Assembly: GCF_003846185.1 (NCBI RefSeq)
Contig: NZ_ML123034.1
Span: 4,626,250-4,679,414 of the forward strand
Reading direction: 5' to 3'
Length of the DNA stretch: 53,165 nucleotides
From: Streptomyces sp. ADI96-02
GTDB lineage: Bacteria; Actinomycetota; Actinomycetes; Streptomycetales; Streptomycetaceae
Both the position numbers and the translations under genes were made by a program. This document shows, piece after piece, positions 29,592-38,282 of the stretch. The first letter of the stretch is position 1. Each line of letters opens with the position of its first letter. The notes beneath the pieces were generated by a model. That model was not told the origin of the DNA. It saw only the letters and a program-made list of their open reading frames with translations, and did no database searches.

Positions 29592-29889
29592 GGCGGGGCA
29601 CCTCACGCTGGGTCGCCGGGAACGGAGTCGCCGGGAACGGGGATTCCGGGAACGGGATTCCGAGAACGGGATGTCAGGGACGGGATACCGGGAACGCGGG
29701 GTTACCGGTGGTCGCCTCTTATGAGACTGCTCGTCAGCAAGGCCGTCAATCCCTTGCGCACGACTTGTTGACCCGCCGTCTACCAACGTGTGAACCTGCC
29801 GGGGAGGCAGACAGGCAGGCAGCGCACACGCCCAACCAGTGCCGGTGGCAAGGAACTTGTCGATCCCGGCCGAGGCGAAGGAGACGTCC
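29592..29889. other. 298-bp divergent region between two diiron genes
   Basis: Holds the tandem array at 29616-29701 and, nearer the plus-strand gene, a possible -35 TTGACC around 29769. No further gene seen. Confidence 0.5.
29616..29701. repeat. six tandem 14-15 bp repeats (CCGGGAACGGGATT type)
   Basis: Units begin at 29616, 29631, 29646, 29660, 29674 and 29688. The third is CCGGGAACGGGATT and the others differ by one to four bases. The array starts 25 bases before the AurF-like start codon on the minus strand, so it overlaps that promoter or leader. Confidence 0.85.
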
Positions 29890-30996
29890 GTGTCGACACA
29901 TGACCTCTACACCACCGCGCCCCAGGAACCGCTCTGGCAGGTGCCCGCCACCGGAGCGGCCCGGTTCAGCTGGGAGTACGACGACGGCCGCGAACGCCTC
30001 CTCGCCCTCTACCAGAAGGGCAAGGACAAGCAGTGGGACGGCAACAAGCGCATCGACTGGTCGCAGGAGGTCGACCCCACCGACCCGCTCGGCACCCCCG
30101 ACGAAGCCCTCACCCTCTACGGGACACCGCACTGGGACAAGATGACCGAGCGGGACCGGGGCGAGCTGCGCAAGCACTACACCTCCTGGCAGTTCAGCCA
30201 GTTCCTCCACGGCGAACAGGGCGCGATGGTCTGCGCCGCCCGGATCGTGGAGTCCGTGCCCGACCTGGACGCCAAGTTCTACTCGGCCACCCAGACCATG
30301 GACGAGGCCCGGCACGCCGAGATATACGGACGCTTCCTGCACGAGAAGATCGGCATGCTCTACCCGGTCAACGACAACCTCCAGGGACTTCTCGGCGACA
30401 CCCTGCGCGACTCCCGCTGGGACATGCCCTACCTGGGGATGCAGGTCCTGATAGAGGGACTGGCGCTGGCCGCCTTCGGGATGATCCGGGACACCACCAC
30501 CAAGCCGCTGCCCAAGCAGATCCTGGCGTACGTCATGCAGGACGAGGCCCGGCACGTGGCCTTCGGGCGGATGGCGCTGCGCGACTACTACAAGCAGCTC
30601 AGCGGCGCCGAACTGCGCGAGCGCGAGGACTTCGTCATCGAGGGCTGCCACCTGATGCGCGACCGGCTCAGCGGGGTCGAGGTCCTGGAGAACTTCGGCA
30701 TCGGCACACGGGAGGCCAAGGAGCTCTCCGAGCACTCGGAGTTCCTCCAGCTCTTCCGCAGGCTCCTGTTCAGCCGGATCGTCCCGTGCGTCAAGGACAT
30801 CGGCCTGTGGGGGCCGCGGCTCCAGAAGGCGTACGTCGACATGGGCGTCCTGGAGCTGGGCGACACCGACCTCGACCTGCTCATGTCCCAGGACGAGGAG
30901 GTGGCCGAGCAGTTGGACCGCGACCGCTTCGCCGTGGAGGAGCGGGCGCGGGTCGCCGAGGTGGCCGAGGCGATCCGGCAGGGGGACGCGGCCTGA
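29890..30996 (+). CDS. ferritin-like diiron protein of the R2/acyl-desaturase type
   Basis: 368 residues from the GTG at 29890, preceded by AAGGAG. Two helical ligand pairs are clear: Glu109 (HGEQGA) with Glu139/His142 (DEARH), and Glu189 (IEGLAL) with Glu219/His222 (DEARH). The spacing of 30 residues within each pair is the carboxylate-diiron signature of ribonucleotide reductase R2 and desaturase-like proteins. The usual R2 partner (NrdA) is not nearby and the C-terminus lacks an obvious R2 tail, so it is more likely an oxygenase or an oxygen- or iron-handling protein of unknown substrate. It is divergent from the AurF-like gene. Confidence 0.83.
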   Translation: MSTHDLYTTAPQEPLWQVPATGAARFSWEYDDGRERLLALYQKGKDKQWDGNKRIDWSQEVDPTDPLGTPDEALTLYGTPHWDKMTERDRGELRKHYTSWQFSQFLHGEQGAMVCAARIVESVPDLDAKFYSATQTMDEARHAEIYGRFLHEKIGMLYPVNDNLQGLLGDTLRDSRWDMPYLGMQVLIEGLALAAFGMIRDTTTKPLPKQILAYVMQDEARHVAFGRMALRDYYKQLSGAELREREDFVIEGCHLMRDRLSGVEVLENFGIGTREAKELSEHSEFLQLFRRLLFSRIVPCVKDIGLWGPRLQKAYVDMGVLELGDTDLDLLMSQDEEVAEQLDRDRFAVEERARVAEVAEAIRQGDAA

Positions 30997-31020
30997 CGGT
31001 CTGCCCGCCCGCGCGGCCCG

Positions 31021-32148
31021 TCACCGGAGCGGACCGCCTCCGGTCGGCAGGCGTACGGCGGGCAGCGCCGCCTCCACCGCGCGGGCCATGGCGAGCAGCG
31101 GGACGTCCGCGCCGCGGGCCGCCACCAGTTGGAGGCCGACCGGGCAGCCGTCCGGGGTGAACCCGGCCGGCACGCTCGCCGCCGGATGTCCGCTCAGGTT
31201 GAACGCCCAGGTCAGCGCCGTCGAGTAGCCGGTACCCGGGCCCTCGTGGCCGTGCGGCCGGTTGGGCGTGGTCGGGGTCAGCAGCAGGGGCGTACGGGCC
31301 AGCAGTGCGTCGAGCCGGCCGTCGTTCGCCCGCCGGACCGCCCGCACCCGCGGGTCGTGCGCCGCCCCGCCCCGTACGGCGAGCCACGCCCGCGCCGGAT
31401 CCAGGAGCACACACGCGTCCCTCACCAGCCGCACGGCTCCCGCCGCCACCAGCCGGTCCACCGCCGCCCGAACCACCCGCGCCACCTGCGGATCCACGTC
31501 CGCGAAGCCGAGCTCCGGGCTGTACACGGCGGGCAGCGGCAGCGCGGGCGGGGCGGCCGGCGCGAAACCGTCCAGCACGTGCCGCAGATACCGTTCCGCG
31601 CCCGCCGCCGACCGGGCCAGCACTCCGGCCGAGGCCAGCCCGGACCGGTCCGGCGAAGGGAGCAGCCCGTTCGTCGTCTTCAGCCCGAACACCCCGCACC
31701 AGGCGGCCGGAATCCGCACCGATCCGGCCCCGTCGCTGCCCGTCGCCAGCTCGACCAGGTCCGCCGCGACCGCCACCGCCGAACCCGCGGACGAGCCGCC
31801 CGGCGTCCGGTCCGCACGCCACGGGTTGACGGTGCGGCGGTGCGCGCCCTGCCCCCACGTCTGCCAGACCGTCCCCGGGCCGGGTACGGCGGTCGAGCCG
31901 ACCGGGACGCCGCCCGCGGCGATCAGCCGGCGGGCCGCGAACGAGCGGATCCCGGCCGGCCCCTTCACCGCGAACGGCAACCCGGCCAGCGGCAGCCCGC
32001 GCGCCCCGGGTTCGCGGGCCGACGCCTGCGCGTGCCAGACCTCGACGAACGCACCGAGCGACGGGTCCAGCCGGTCGATCCGCTCCAGGGCCCGCGCCAC
32101 CGCGGACGGCGCGCCGCTCCCGTCCCCCGTCCCACCGGTCCTCTCCAT
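31021..32148 (-). CDS. amidase signature-family hydrolase
   Basis: 375 residues, shorter than the usual 450-500. The catalytic triad is in place: Lys62 (FAVKGPAG), the cis-serine in TPGGSSAGSAVA (Ser119/Ser120) and nucleophile Ser143 in GSDGAGSVRIPA. The C-terminal part is trimmed compared with GatA. No GatB or GatC lies nearby, so it is a stand-alone cytosolic amidase or allophanate-hydrolase-like enzyme of unknown substrate. GGGAGA precedes the ATG. It follows the PBP gene on the same strand after 41 bases and may be co-transcribed. Confidence 0.88.
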   Translation of the reverse strand: MERTGGTGDGSGAPSAVARALERIDRLDPSLGAFVEVWHAQASAREPGARGLPLAGLPFAVKGPAGIRSFAARRLIAAGGVPVGSTAVPGPGTVWQTWGQGAHRRTVNPWRADRTPGGSSAGSAVAVAADLVELATGSDGAGSVRIPAAWCGVFGLKTTNGLLPSPDRSGLASAGVLARSAAGAERYLRHVLDGFAPAAPPALPLPAVYSPELGFADVDPQVARVVRAAVDRLVAAGAVRLVRDACVLLDPARAWLAVRGGAAHDPRVRAVRRANDGRLDALLARTPLLLTPTTPNRPHGHEGPGTGYSTALTWAFNLSGHPAASVPAGFTPDGCPVGLQLVAARGADVPLLAMARAVEAALPAVRLPTGGGPLR

Positions 32149-32189
32149 GGGCCCAGTCTCCCAAGTCCCCCGGTGCGGCGGGCCCGTTC

Positions 32190-33647
32190 TCAGCGGTCGA
32201 GCGCCGCCTCCATCACCGACCGTGCGATCGGGGCGGCGCTGCCGCCGCCGCTGATGTCCGTACGGTCCGCCGAGGCGTCCTCCACGACGACCGCGACCGC
32301 CACCGCCGGGCGGCCGGAGTCCCGCGCCTGCGCCCAGGCGATGAACCAGGCGTAGGGCGTACCGGAGTTGTCGAGGCCGTGCTGCGCGGTCCCCGTCTTG
32401 CCGCCGACCCTCGCACCGTCGATCGCCGCGTTCGCGCCGGTGCCGTCCTCGACGGCGTCGACCATCATCCGCTGGAGCTGCACGGCCGTCGACGGGCTCA
32501 TGGGCCGGTCGTAGGACTCCGGTTGCCGCCGGCTGACCGTGTCGCCGTCGTGCGTGGCCACCCGGTCGACGAGGTACGGGCGGCGCAGGTCGCCGCCGTT
32601 GGCCACCGCCGCGGCGACCATCGCCATCTGGAGCGGGGTCGCGGTCGTGTCGAACTGGCCGATCGAGGAGAGCGCCAGCTGGTCGTCGCTCATCTCCGTG
32701 TCGAAGTTGCTCTTCGCCACCCCCGACGGGATGCGCAGCCCGGTGTCGTTGAACCCGAACCGCTCCGCCGTCTCCACCATCCTCCGCAGCCCGGTCTCCA
32801 CGCCCAGATGGGCCATCACCGTGTTGCAGGAGACCCGGATCGCCTCGGCCAGCGACGCCTTGCCGCAGCCGCTCGCCTCGTCGGGCAGCGTGGTGGTCGT
32901 CCCGGGCAGGACGTAGGGCGAGGGGGTGTCCGTGGCGGCGTCGGCGTCGGTCACCACCCGCGCGTCCAGCGCCGCGGCGGCCGTCACGATCTTGAAGGCG
33001 GAGCCCGGCGGATAGGTTTGCCGGATCGCCCGGTTCAGCATCGGGCGGCTCGTGGACGCGTTGAGCCGGGCCCAGGCGTCGGCGACCGCCGAACCGGTTC
33101 CCGACAGCCGTTCGGGGTCGTAGGACGGGGTGGAGACGAGGGCCAGGATCTTCCCGGTCGTCGGATCGAGCGCGGCGACCGCGCCCCGCCGCCCGCCGAG
33201 GCCGTCGTACGCGGCCCGCTGCATGGACTCCACGACGGTGGTGGCCACATCGCCGCCCGGCTGCCGGCCGTGCGTGAACTCGTTCCAGAAGGGCAGCGGC
33301 GCGAGGAGCGGGTCGGTGCCGGAGAGGACCGGGTCCTCGGCGTTCTCGACGAGCGTGGTGCCGTACGTCTGCGAGGCGTACCCGGTGACCGGCGCGTACA
33401 GCGGGCCGTGCAGGTAGGTGCGCTCGAAGGTGAGCTGCTCGCCGCTGTCCCGGTTGCCGGTGACGGGGCGGTCGCCGACCAGGATCTCGCCCCGCGGCTG
33501 GTCGTAACGGGCGATGCTGTTGCGGCGGTTGGCCGGATTGTCGTCCAGTTCGTCGGCCTGGAAGACCTGGATGCGGGCGGCGTTGACGAGCAGCGCCACC
33601 AGCAGCAGGAGGAGCAGCGCGGCGGCCCGCCGGATGTACCGGATCAC
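32190..33647 (-). CDS. pbpA: class B penicillin-binding protein (PbpA/PBP2-like transpeptidase)
   Basis: 485 residues. A short basic N-terminus and one membrane anchor (about 8-24) lead to the pedestal domain and the transpeptidase domain with all three motifs: SxxK at Ser216-Lys219 (PPGSAFK), SxN at Ser273 (VSCNT) and KTG at 417-419 (GGKTGTAQ). It cross-links peptidoglycan outside the membrane. Its ATG overlaps the stop of the upstream FtsW/RodA gene by four bases, the classic SEDS-PBP pairing. No other dcw or rod genes are near, so this is probably an additional copy used in a special growth or sporulation phase. The gene symbol is by family resemblance. Confidence 0.93.
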   Translation of the reverse strand: MIRYIRRAAALLLLLLVALLVNAARIQVFQADELDDNPANRRNSIARYDQPRGEILVGDRPVTGNRDSGEQLTFERTYLHGPLYAPVTGYASQTYGTTLVENAEDPVLSGTDPLLAPLPFWNEFTHGRQPGGDVATTVVESMQRAAYDGLGGRRGAVAALDPTTGKILALVSTPSYDPERLSGTGSAVADAWARLNASTSRPMLNRAIRQTYPPGSAFKIVTAAAALDARVVTDADAATDTPSPYVLPGTTTTLPDEASGCGKASLAEAIRVSCNTVMAHLGVETGLRRMVETAERFGFNDTGLRIPSGVAKSNFDTEMSDDQLALSSIGQFDTTATPLQMAMVAAAVANGGDLRRPYLVDRVATHDGDTVSRRQPESYDRPMSPSTAVQLQRMMVDAVEDGTGANAAIDGARVGGKTGTAQHGLDNSGTPYAWFIAWAQARDSGRPAVAVAVVVEDASADRTDISGGGSAAPIARSVMEAALDR

Positions 33648-35023
33648 CGCTCCTCCTCCGCGACCGCCGCGACGACACCCGTCTCCACCCGCTCGGGGGC
33701 GGGTCTGCGCGAGACGTCGCTGACCCGGATCAGCAGCGCCACGATGATCCAGTTGGTCACGACGGACGAGCCGCCCTGCGCCAGGAACGGCATCGCCATG
33801 CCGGTCAGCGGAATCAGCCCCATCACCCCGCCCGCGATCACGAACACCTGGAGCGCCAGGATCGAGGCGAGCCCGATGGCCAGCAGCCGCCCGAACGGGT
33901 CGCGCAGCGCCAGCCCGGCCCGGTAGCCGCGGGCCACCAGCAGCGCGTAGAGCAGGAAGACGGCGGTGAGCCCGGTCAGCCCCAACTCCTCGCCCGCCGT
34001 CGCCAGGATGAAGTCCGACTTGGCGGCGAAACCGATCAGGACGGAGTGTCCGGCGCCGAGCCCGGTGCCCAGCATGCCGCCCGCGGCGAACGCGAACAGC
34101 GACTGGGCGAGCTGGCTCGGCCCCTGCCCCGCCTCGATCGTGGCGAACGGGTCCAGCCAGTCCTGCACCCGGCTGTGCACATGCGGTTCGAGGGAGCCGA
34201 CGGCGAACGCCCCGACGGCGGCCAGCAGCAGCCCGACCGCGATCCAGCCGGTCCGCCCGGTCGCCACGTACAGCATGATGACGAACAGTCCGAAGAAGAG
34301 GAGCGAGGTGCCCAGGTCGCGCTCCAGGACCAGGACGCCCACGCTCAGCAGCCAGATCGCCACGATCGGGCCGAGCACGCGGCCGGCCGGCAACTGGAGC
34401 CTGCCGACCGTGCGGCCGGTGTGGGCGAGCGCGTCGCGGTTGGCGGCCAAATACGCGGCGAAGAACACCGCGAGCAGGATCTTGGCGAACTCGCCCGGCT
34501 GGAAGGAGAGCCCGCCGACCCTGATCCAGATCTTGGCCCCGTTCACCGCCGGGAAGAAGATGGGCACGATCAACAGGACCAGGGCAGTGGCCACCGAGAG
34601 GTAGGCGTACCGCTGGAGCACCCGGTGGTCGCGCAGCAGTACGACGACGACGGTGAACAGTGCGACGCCGAGGGTCGACCAGATCAGCTGGGTGGGGGCG
34701 GCCTGGTCCCTCGGGGTCTCCAGGTCGAGCCGGTAGATCAGCACCAGGCCCAGGCCGTTGAGCAGGACGGCGATCGGCAGCAGCAGCGGATCGGCGTACG
34801 CGGCCCGGAAGCGGACCGCGACGTGGGCGAGCAGCGCCAGCATGCCGAGCCCCCCGCCGTAACCGGCGACGTCCGGGGGCACCTCCCCGTTGCGGGTCAG
34901 GCCGACGGCCGCGTAACCGTAGACGGAGATGAGCACGGCCCCGACGAGGAGCGAGAGCTCCACCCCGCGCCGCTTGGGCAGGCGCAGCTCGGGCGGGGGA
35001 GCGTCCGCCGTCGATCCGGTCAT
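33644..35023 (-). CDS. FtsW/RodA/SpoVE-family peptidoglycan polymerase
   Basis: 459 residues from the ATG at 35023, with about ten to twelve membrane segments. SEDS-family landmarks include FQPGEFAKI, the LERDLGTSLLFFG segment with the catalytic-type aspartate, and the C-terminal PLTGMAMPFLAQGGSS. It polymerises lipid II into glycan strands with its coupled class B PBP. It is separated from the upstream SH3-protein gene by 134 bases. A TTG nine bases upstream is an alternative start. Confidence 0.93.
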   Translation of the reverse strand: MTGSTADAPPPELRLPKRRGVELSLLVGAVLISVYGYAAVGLTRNGEVPPDVAGYGGGLGMLALLAHVAVRFRAAYADPLLLPIAVLLNGLGLVLIYRLDLETPRDQAAPTQLIWSTLGVALFTVVVVLLRDHRVLQRYAYLSVATALVLLIVPIFFPAVNGAKIWIRVGGLSFQPGEFAKILLAVFFAAYLAANRDALAHTGRTVGRLQLPAGRVLGPIVAIWLLSVGVLVLERDLGTSLLFFGLFVIMLYVATGRTGWIAVGLLLAAVGAFAVGSLEPHVHSRVQDWLDPFATIEAGQGPSQLAQSLFAFAAGGMLGTGLGAGHSVLIGFAAKSDFILATAGEELGLTGLTAVFLLYALLVARGYRAGLALRDPFGRLLAIGLASILALQVFVIAGGVMGLIPLTGMAMPFLAQGGSSVVTNWIIVALLIRVSDVSRRPAPERVETGVVAAVAEEER

Positions 35024-35157
35024 GCCCCGCAACGTAGCAAGAGGCAGGCCCTATTTCCCTTATGTCATAGCGCGTCCCCGTCCCAGCGCGTCCGCCCGCG
35101 GAGCCACCGGCGGCGGGCCGGACTCCACGGGCGGACGCGTCATGCGGGGCGGGGCGG

Positions 35158-35655
35158 TCAGCAGAAGCGCGGCGCCCTGCCGATGTTCTCGATGTAGCGG
35201 GCCGAGCCCCACGCCCAGGTGCCGTCGGTCAGCAGGTACCAGCGGGGGTTGCCGTCGACGACGTCGTCGCTGTCCACCTTGCAGAAGATCGAGACGTACT
35301 CGCCCTTCCAGACCTTGCCGACGATCCTGCTGCTGCGGGTCGGCCTGTCGCGCAGGTACAGGTACGGGTCGGCGACGACCCGTCCCCGGTACTCGCGCCG
35401 CTCCGCCTGGGCGTCGGTCTGCCCCTGCGCCTCGGCCTCCAGGCGCGCCTCGTGCTCGCGCTGCATCTCGGAGGCGGAGAGGTTCTCGGGCGACGGGTCC
35501 GGGGCGGCGGCCTCGGCCTGCTGGTCAGCGGCCGGCCCGACGGGCTGCGGGTCGGCGGCCAGGGCCGGGGAGACGGCCGTGAACGCCGCGAGGGCGCCGG
35601 TGGCGACGCAGAGACCGATCCGGCGGAGCCGCGAGGGGCGGGAGAGGGGGGACAT
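35158..35655 (-). CDS. secreted SH3-like domain protein
   Basis: 165 residues. The signal peptide (about 1-33, ending SPALA-AD) is well formed, with Arg residues then a hydrophobic core. A charged Glu/Ala/Gln helical stretch (about 45-88) is followed by a bacterial SH3-type domain (about 90-165: RVVADPYLYLRDRPTRSSRI, VWKGEYVSIFCKV, WYLLTDGTWAWGSARYI) with a C-terminal cysteine that could pair with the internal FCKV cysteine. Such domains often bind cell-wall peptides. GGAGGAAG precedes the ATG. Confidence 0.85.
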   Translation of the reverse strand: MSPLSRPSRLRRIGLCVATGALAAFTAVSPALAADPQPVGPAADQQAEAAAPDPSPENLSASEMQREHEARLEAEAQGQTDAQAERREYRGRVVADPYLYLRDRPTRSSRIVGKVWKGEYVSIFCKVDSDDVVDGNPRWYLLTDGTWAWGSARYIENIGRAPRFC

Positions 35656-35771
35656 GCTTCCTCCAGGGGAAGGGAAGGGCGGTGGGGGCGCGAGGCTGGC
35701 TCACCCGGCTCGCGGGCGGGGCCGAGCTCGCCCGGCTCACGCTAGGTTCGCCACCCGGGGTCCGCAACGTC

Positions 35772-37142
35772 TCACTTTGTGTGATGATCGCCCGTATGTG
35801 TGCCCTCGGGGTCCTCCGAGCCCGTGTTCCGGCCCGCGTCGCCGTCGTCCAGATCCACGTACTCCGGCAGCGTCAGCCGGGCGAGCGCCCCGCCGTCCGG
35901 CGGATTGCGGAACTCCAGCCGGGCCCCGATCGCCGCCGCCTGGCCCGCCGCGATGGTCAGCCCCAATCCGTGGCCCCGGCCTGCGCCGTCCGTGCGAAAG
36001 CGCTGCGGGCCGCCCTCCAGCAGGTACGCCGGGAAGCCCGCGCCGTGATCGCGTACGCGCACCACCGCGCCCTCCACGCTCAGCACGACGGGCGGCCCGC
36101 CGTGCCGGTGGGCGTTGGTCACGAGGTTGCCGATCACCCGCTCCAGCCGCCGCAGATCGGTCTCGACGAGCGCCGCGCCCGAGACGCGCACCTCGGTCTC
36201 CGTCCCCAGCGCCCGCACCACGTGGCGGGCCACCGGGGCCAGATCGTGGACGGCGAGATCGACCTGCTCGGTGCGCGCGTCGAGCCGCGAGATCTCCAGC
36301 AGGTCCTCCGTCAGCGCGCGCATCGCCCGCACCCGGTCCCGCACCAGCTCCGTCGGACGCCCCGGCGGCAGCAGTTCGGCGGCGGTCGAGAGGCCGGTCA
36401 GCGGGGTGCGCAGCTCGTGCGCGACGTCGGCGGTGAACCGCTGCTCCGTCTGCAGCTTGCGCTGGAGGGCCGAGGCCATCGTGTCGAGCGCGCCCGCCAC
36501 CGTGGCCACCTCGTCCCGGGCGCGGGCCGGGCGCGCGGTGCGCGGATCGCCGACCCGGGCGTCGAGGTCGCCCGCGCCGATCCGGCGGGCGACCCGGGCG
36601 GTCTGGTGCAGCCGGCGGGTCACCCGGCCGACCGCGAACAGCCCGACGACCAGGGTGGCGGCGATGGCGAGCAGTGAGGATCCGGCGATCGCCCGGTCGA
36701 GTCCGGCGATCGTGCGCGCGCTCTGGCTGTAGTCCGTCCAGGTGGCCAGCGCCCGCCCGTCCGCCGGGCCCGCCGCCCACATCGCGGGGCCGCCCTGCCC
36801 GTCCGGGTCGCCCGGCCGGTGCGGTCCGTCCGCGACGACGGTGCCCCGCTCGCCGCCCACCGCCAGGGCGCGCAGCGAGGCCGGCAGGCCCGCCGGATCG
36901 ACGCCGGAGCCCGGCGGCAGCGGCTCCCCGGCCTGGTAGGCGTCGGTGACCGTCTCCAGCCGGTCGAGCGCCTTCTCGCGGGCGTTCGCGACCGTCTGCC
37001 GGGTGACGCCCGTGTGCACGAGCACGCCGAGCAGGGCGGCCAGCGTGCAGCACATCGCGGTCAGCAGGACCGCCGCCTTCCAGGTCAGGGTCGCGGTCCA
37101 CGACGGGAGGCGGAACCGGAAGCGGAACCCGCGCCGCCTCAT
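35772..37142 (-). CDS. sensor histidine kinase without an adjacent response regulator
   Basis: 456 residues. TM1 (about 21-44), an extracellular sensor of about 100 residues (45-148), TM2 (about 152-172), HAMP, HisKA with FTADVAHELRTPL (His242) and HATPase_c with NLVTNAHRHGG, DHGAGFP and GRGHGLGLTI. The start overlaps the stop of the upstream lipoprotein gene by four bases. A lipoprotein-kinase arrangement recalls CseA-CseC, but the response regulator found between those genes is missing here. Confidence 0.9.
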   Translation of the reverse strand: MRRRGFRFRFRLPSWTATLTWKAAVLLTAMCCTLAALLGVLVHTGVTRQTVANAREKALDRLETVTDAYQAGEPLPPGSGVDPAGLPASLRALAVGGERGTVVADGPHRPGDPDGQGGPAMWAAGPADGRALATWTDYSQSARTIAGLDRAIAGSSLLAIAATLVVGLFAVGRVTRRLHQTARVARRIGAGDLDARVGDPRTARPARARDEVATVAGALDTMASALQRKLQTEQRFTADVAHELRTPLTGLSTAAELLPPGRPTELVRDRVRAMRALTEDLLEISRLDARTEQVDLAVHDLAPVARHVVRALGTETEVRVSGAALVETDLRRLERVIGNLVTNAHRHGGPPVVLSVEGAVVRVRDHGAGFPAYLLEGGPQRFRTDGAGRGHGLGLTIAAGQAAAIGARLEFRNPPDGGALARLTLPEYVDLDDGDAGRNTGSEDPEGTHTGDHHTK

Positions 37143-37849
37143 CGCCGCGCCACCGACGGAGCAGGAGGACTCGACGCCTTCCCGGGCCGGCCGGGCACCC
37201 GCACGATCTCGTCCCGGGTGGCCAGCATCGCGCCCTGCCGCGCGTCCCAGGACCAGGCCGTTCGGTACTCGTACCCGGCGATCGCCGAGGGCGCGCGCAG
37301 GATCAGGTCCCGGCCCGCCAGCTCCACGCTGATCACGGCGTCCGAGGTGGACATGATCCGGGTGAGCGCGCCCCGCTGGGGCGTGTAGGCGCGTACGGAG
37401 AGCTGCCGGCCGGGCAGCGTGACGCCGAGGACCAGTTCCTCCCGGCCGTCGCCGGTCAGGTCGCGGTAGTACGGCGGGAGCACCGGGCAGTCACCGGGCG
37501 CGGTGCGGCAGGCGCGGATCTCCCGGACGGTCGCCGCGGGCAGTTCGTCCTGGCCGCTGTCGCGGTCGGTCCGTGCCGTCAGCCCGGCCTGCACCACCGC
37601 CACCGGATCCAGCCGGCGCACGTCGCCGCCGGGCGCCCGGACCGGGATGCGGGCCGTCTCGCCCTCGCCGTAGTCGTACGGGGCGGCCGAGGCGGGCGGC
37701 AGACCGGGCCACAGGCGGGCCGGCTCGACGGCCGACGGCGCGTCCCCTGCGCTCTCCAGCCCACCGGCCGCGCCGCAGCCGCAGAGCAGGGCGAGAGCGG
37801 CGACGACGGCCGCGGGGCCGGCCGCGGTCGGGGCGCGGTGCGGACGCAC
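37139..37849 (-). CDS. lipoprotein coupled to the histidine kinase
   Basis: 236 residues from the GTG at 37849, with AAGGGCG upstream. The signal sequence ends in a lipobox (ALLCGC), so the protein is anchored to the outer face of the membrane. The mature part has GDGREELVLGVTLPG, an FG-GAP-like DxTGDGxEE segment, and two cysteines (ACRTAPGDCP) likely to form a disulfide. The four-base overlap with the kinase gene suggests it modulates that kinase, by analogy with CseA. I cannot assign a ligand. Confidence 0.82.
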   Translation of the reverse strand: MRPHRAPTAAGPAAVVAALALLCGCGAAGGLESAGDAPSAVEPARLWPGLPPASAAPYDYGEGETARIPVRAPGGDVRRLDPVAVVQAGLTARTDRDSGQDELPAATVREIRACRTAPGDCPVLPPYYRDLTGDGREELVLGVTLPGRQLSVRAYTPQRGALTRIMSTSDAVISVELAGRDLILRAPSAIAGYEYRTAWSWDARQGAMLATRDEIVRVPGRPGKASSPPAPSVARR

Positions 37850-37979
37850 GGCTCGCCCTTCTGCTCGACGACAGGGGCCTACACCCTAAGCCGCCAACCG
37901 TGCGCAATGCCCACTTCGTACCCTTACGTCACCGTGCGGCCACGGAGGCGGCGTCGGGCGCGCACGGGCCCCGGGGCGC

Positions 37980-38282
37980 TCAGCGGCGGTAGGGCTGCTG
38001 CCCCGGCTGCTGCGGAGCCTGCCCGAGCGGAGCGCCGTCGCGGCCCCCGGCGTGCTGGGCGAGCAACTGGTCCGCCTGCTCCGCGGATATCTTCTGCTCG
38101 CCGCCGCAGAACGTGCACTGCGTCGAGTACTTCGTCGAGAACGGGAAGAGCGGCACGAAGAACAGCGTGAACTTCGTGACCTTCTTCCGCAGCGTGTGGG
38201 CGGCCGGATTGCCGCACCAGCCGCACACCATCGTCAGGACGGCCAACTGGTGCAGATAGCCCTTGGTGCCGAAAATGATCAT
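37980..38282 (-). CDS. zinc-ribbon domain protein
   Basis: 100 residues from the ATG at 38282, with AAAGGGA upstream. Two CxxC knuckles, VCGWCG (about 20-23) and CTFCGG (about 55-58), make one treble-clef or zinc-ribbon site. Between them lies a hydrophobic FTLFFVPLFPF stretch. The tail is Gln/Pro/Gly-rich. The ATG overlaps the stop of the HEAT-repeat gene (ATGA). It is probably cytosolic or membrane-associated; role unknown. Confidence 0.8.
   Translation of the reverse strand: MIIFGTKGYLHQLAVLTMVCGWCGNPAAHTLRKKVTKFTLFFVPLFPFSTKYSTQCTFCGGEQKISAEQADQLLAQHAGGRDGAPLGQAPQQPGQQPYRR

Noticed and set aside
29616..29701. CRISPR array
   Set aside because: Units of 14-15 bases are contiguous with no unique spacers, and no cas genes are present; the same holds for the 29-bp repeats at 42964-43068 and the 19-bp repeats after thrC.
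28647..29786. Longer AurF-like protein starting at 29786
   Set aside because: The extra 65 residues are translated repeat DNA with no similarity to the family, and the ATG at 29591 has a good ribosome-binding site.
29890..30996. Class I ribonucleotide reductase small subunit (NrdB)
   Set aside because: The diiron ligand pattern fits, but there is no NrdA partner and no recognisable R2 C-terminal tail; it is better called an R2-like diiron protein.
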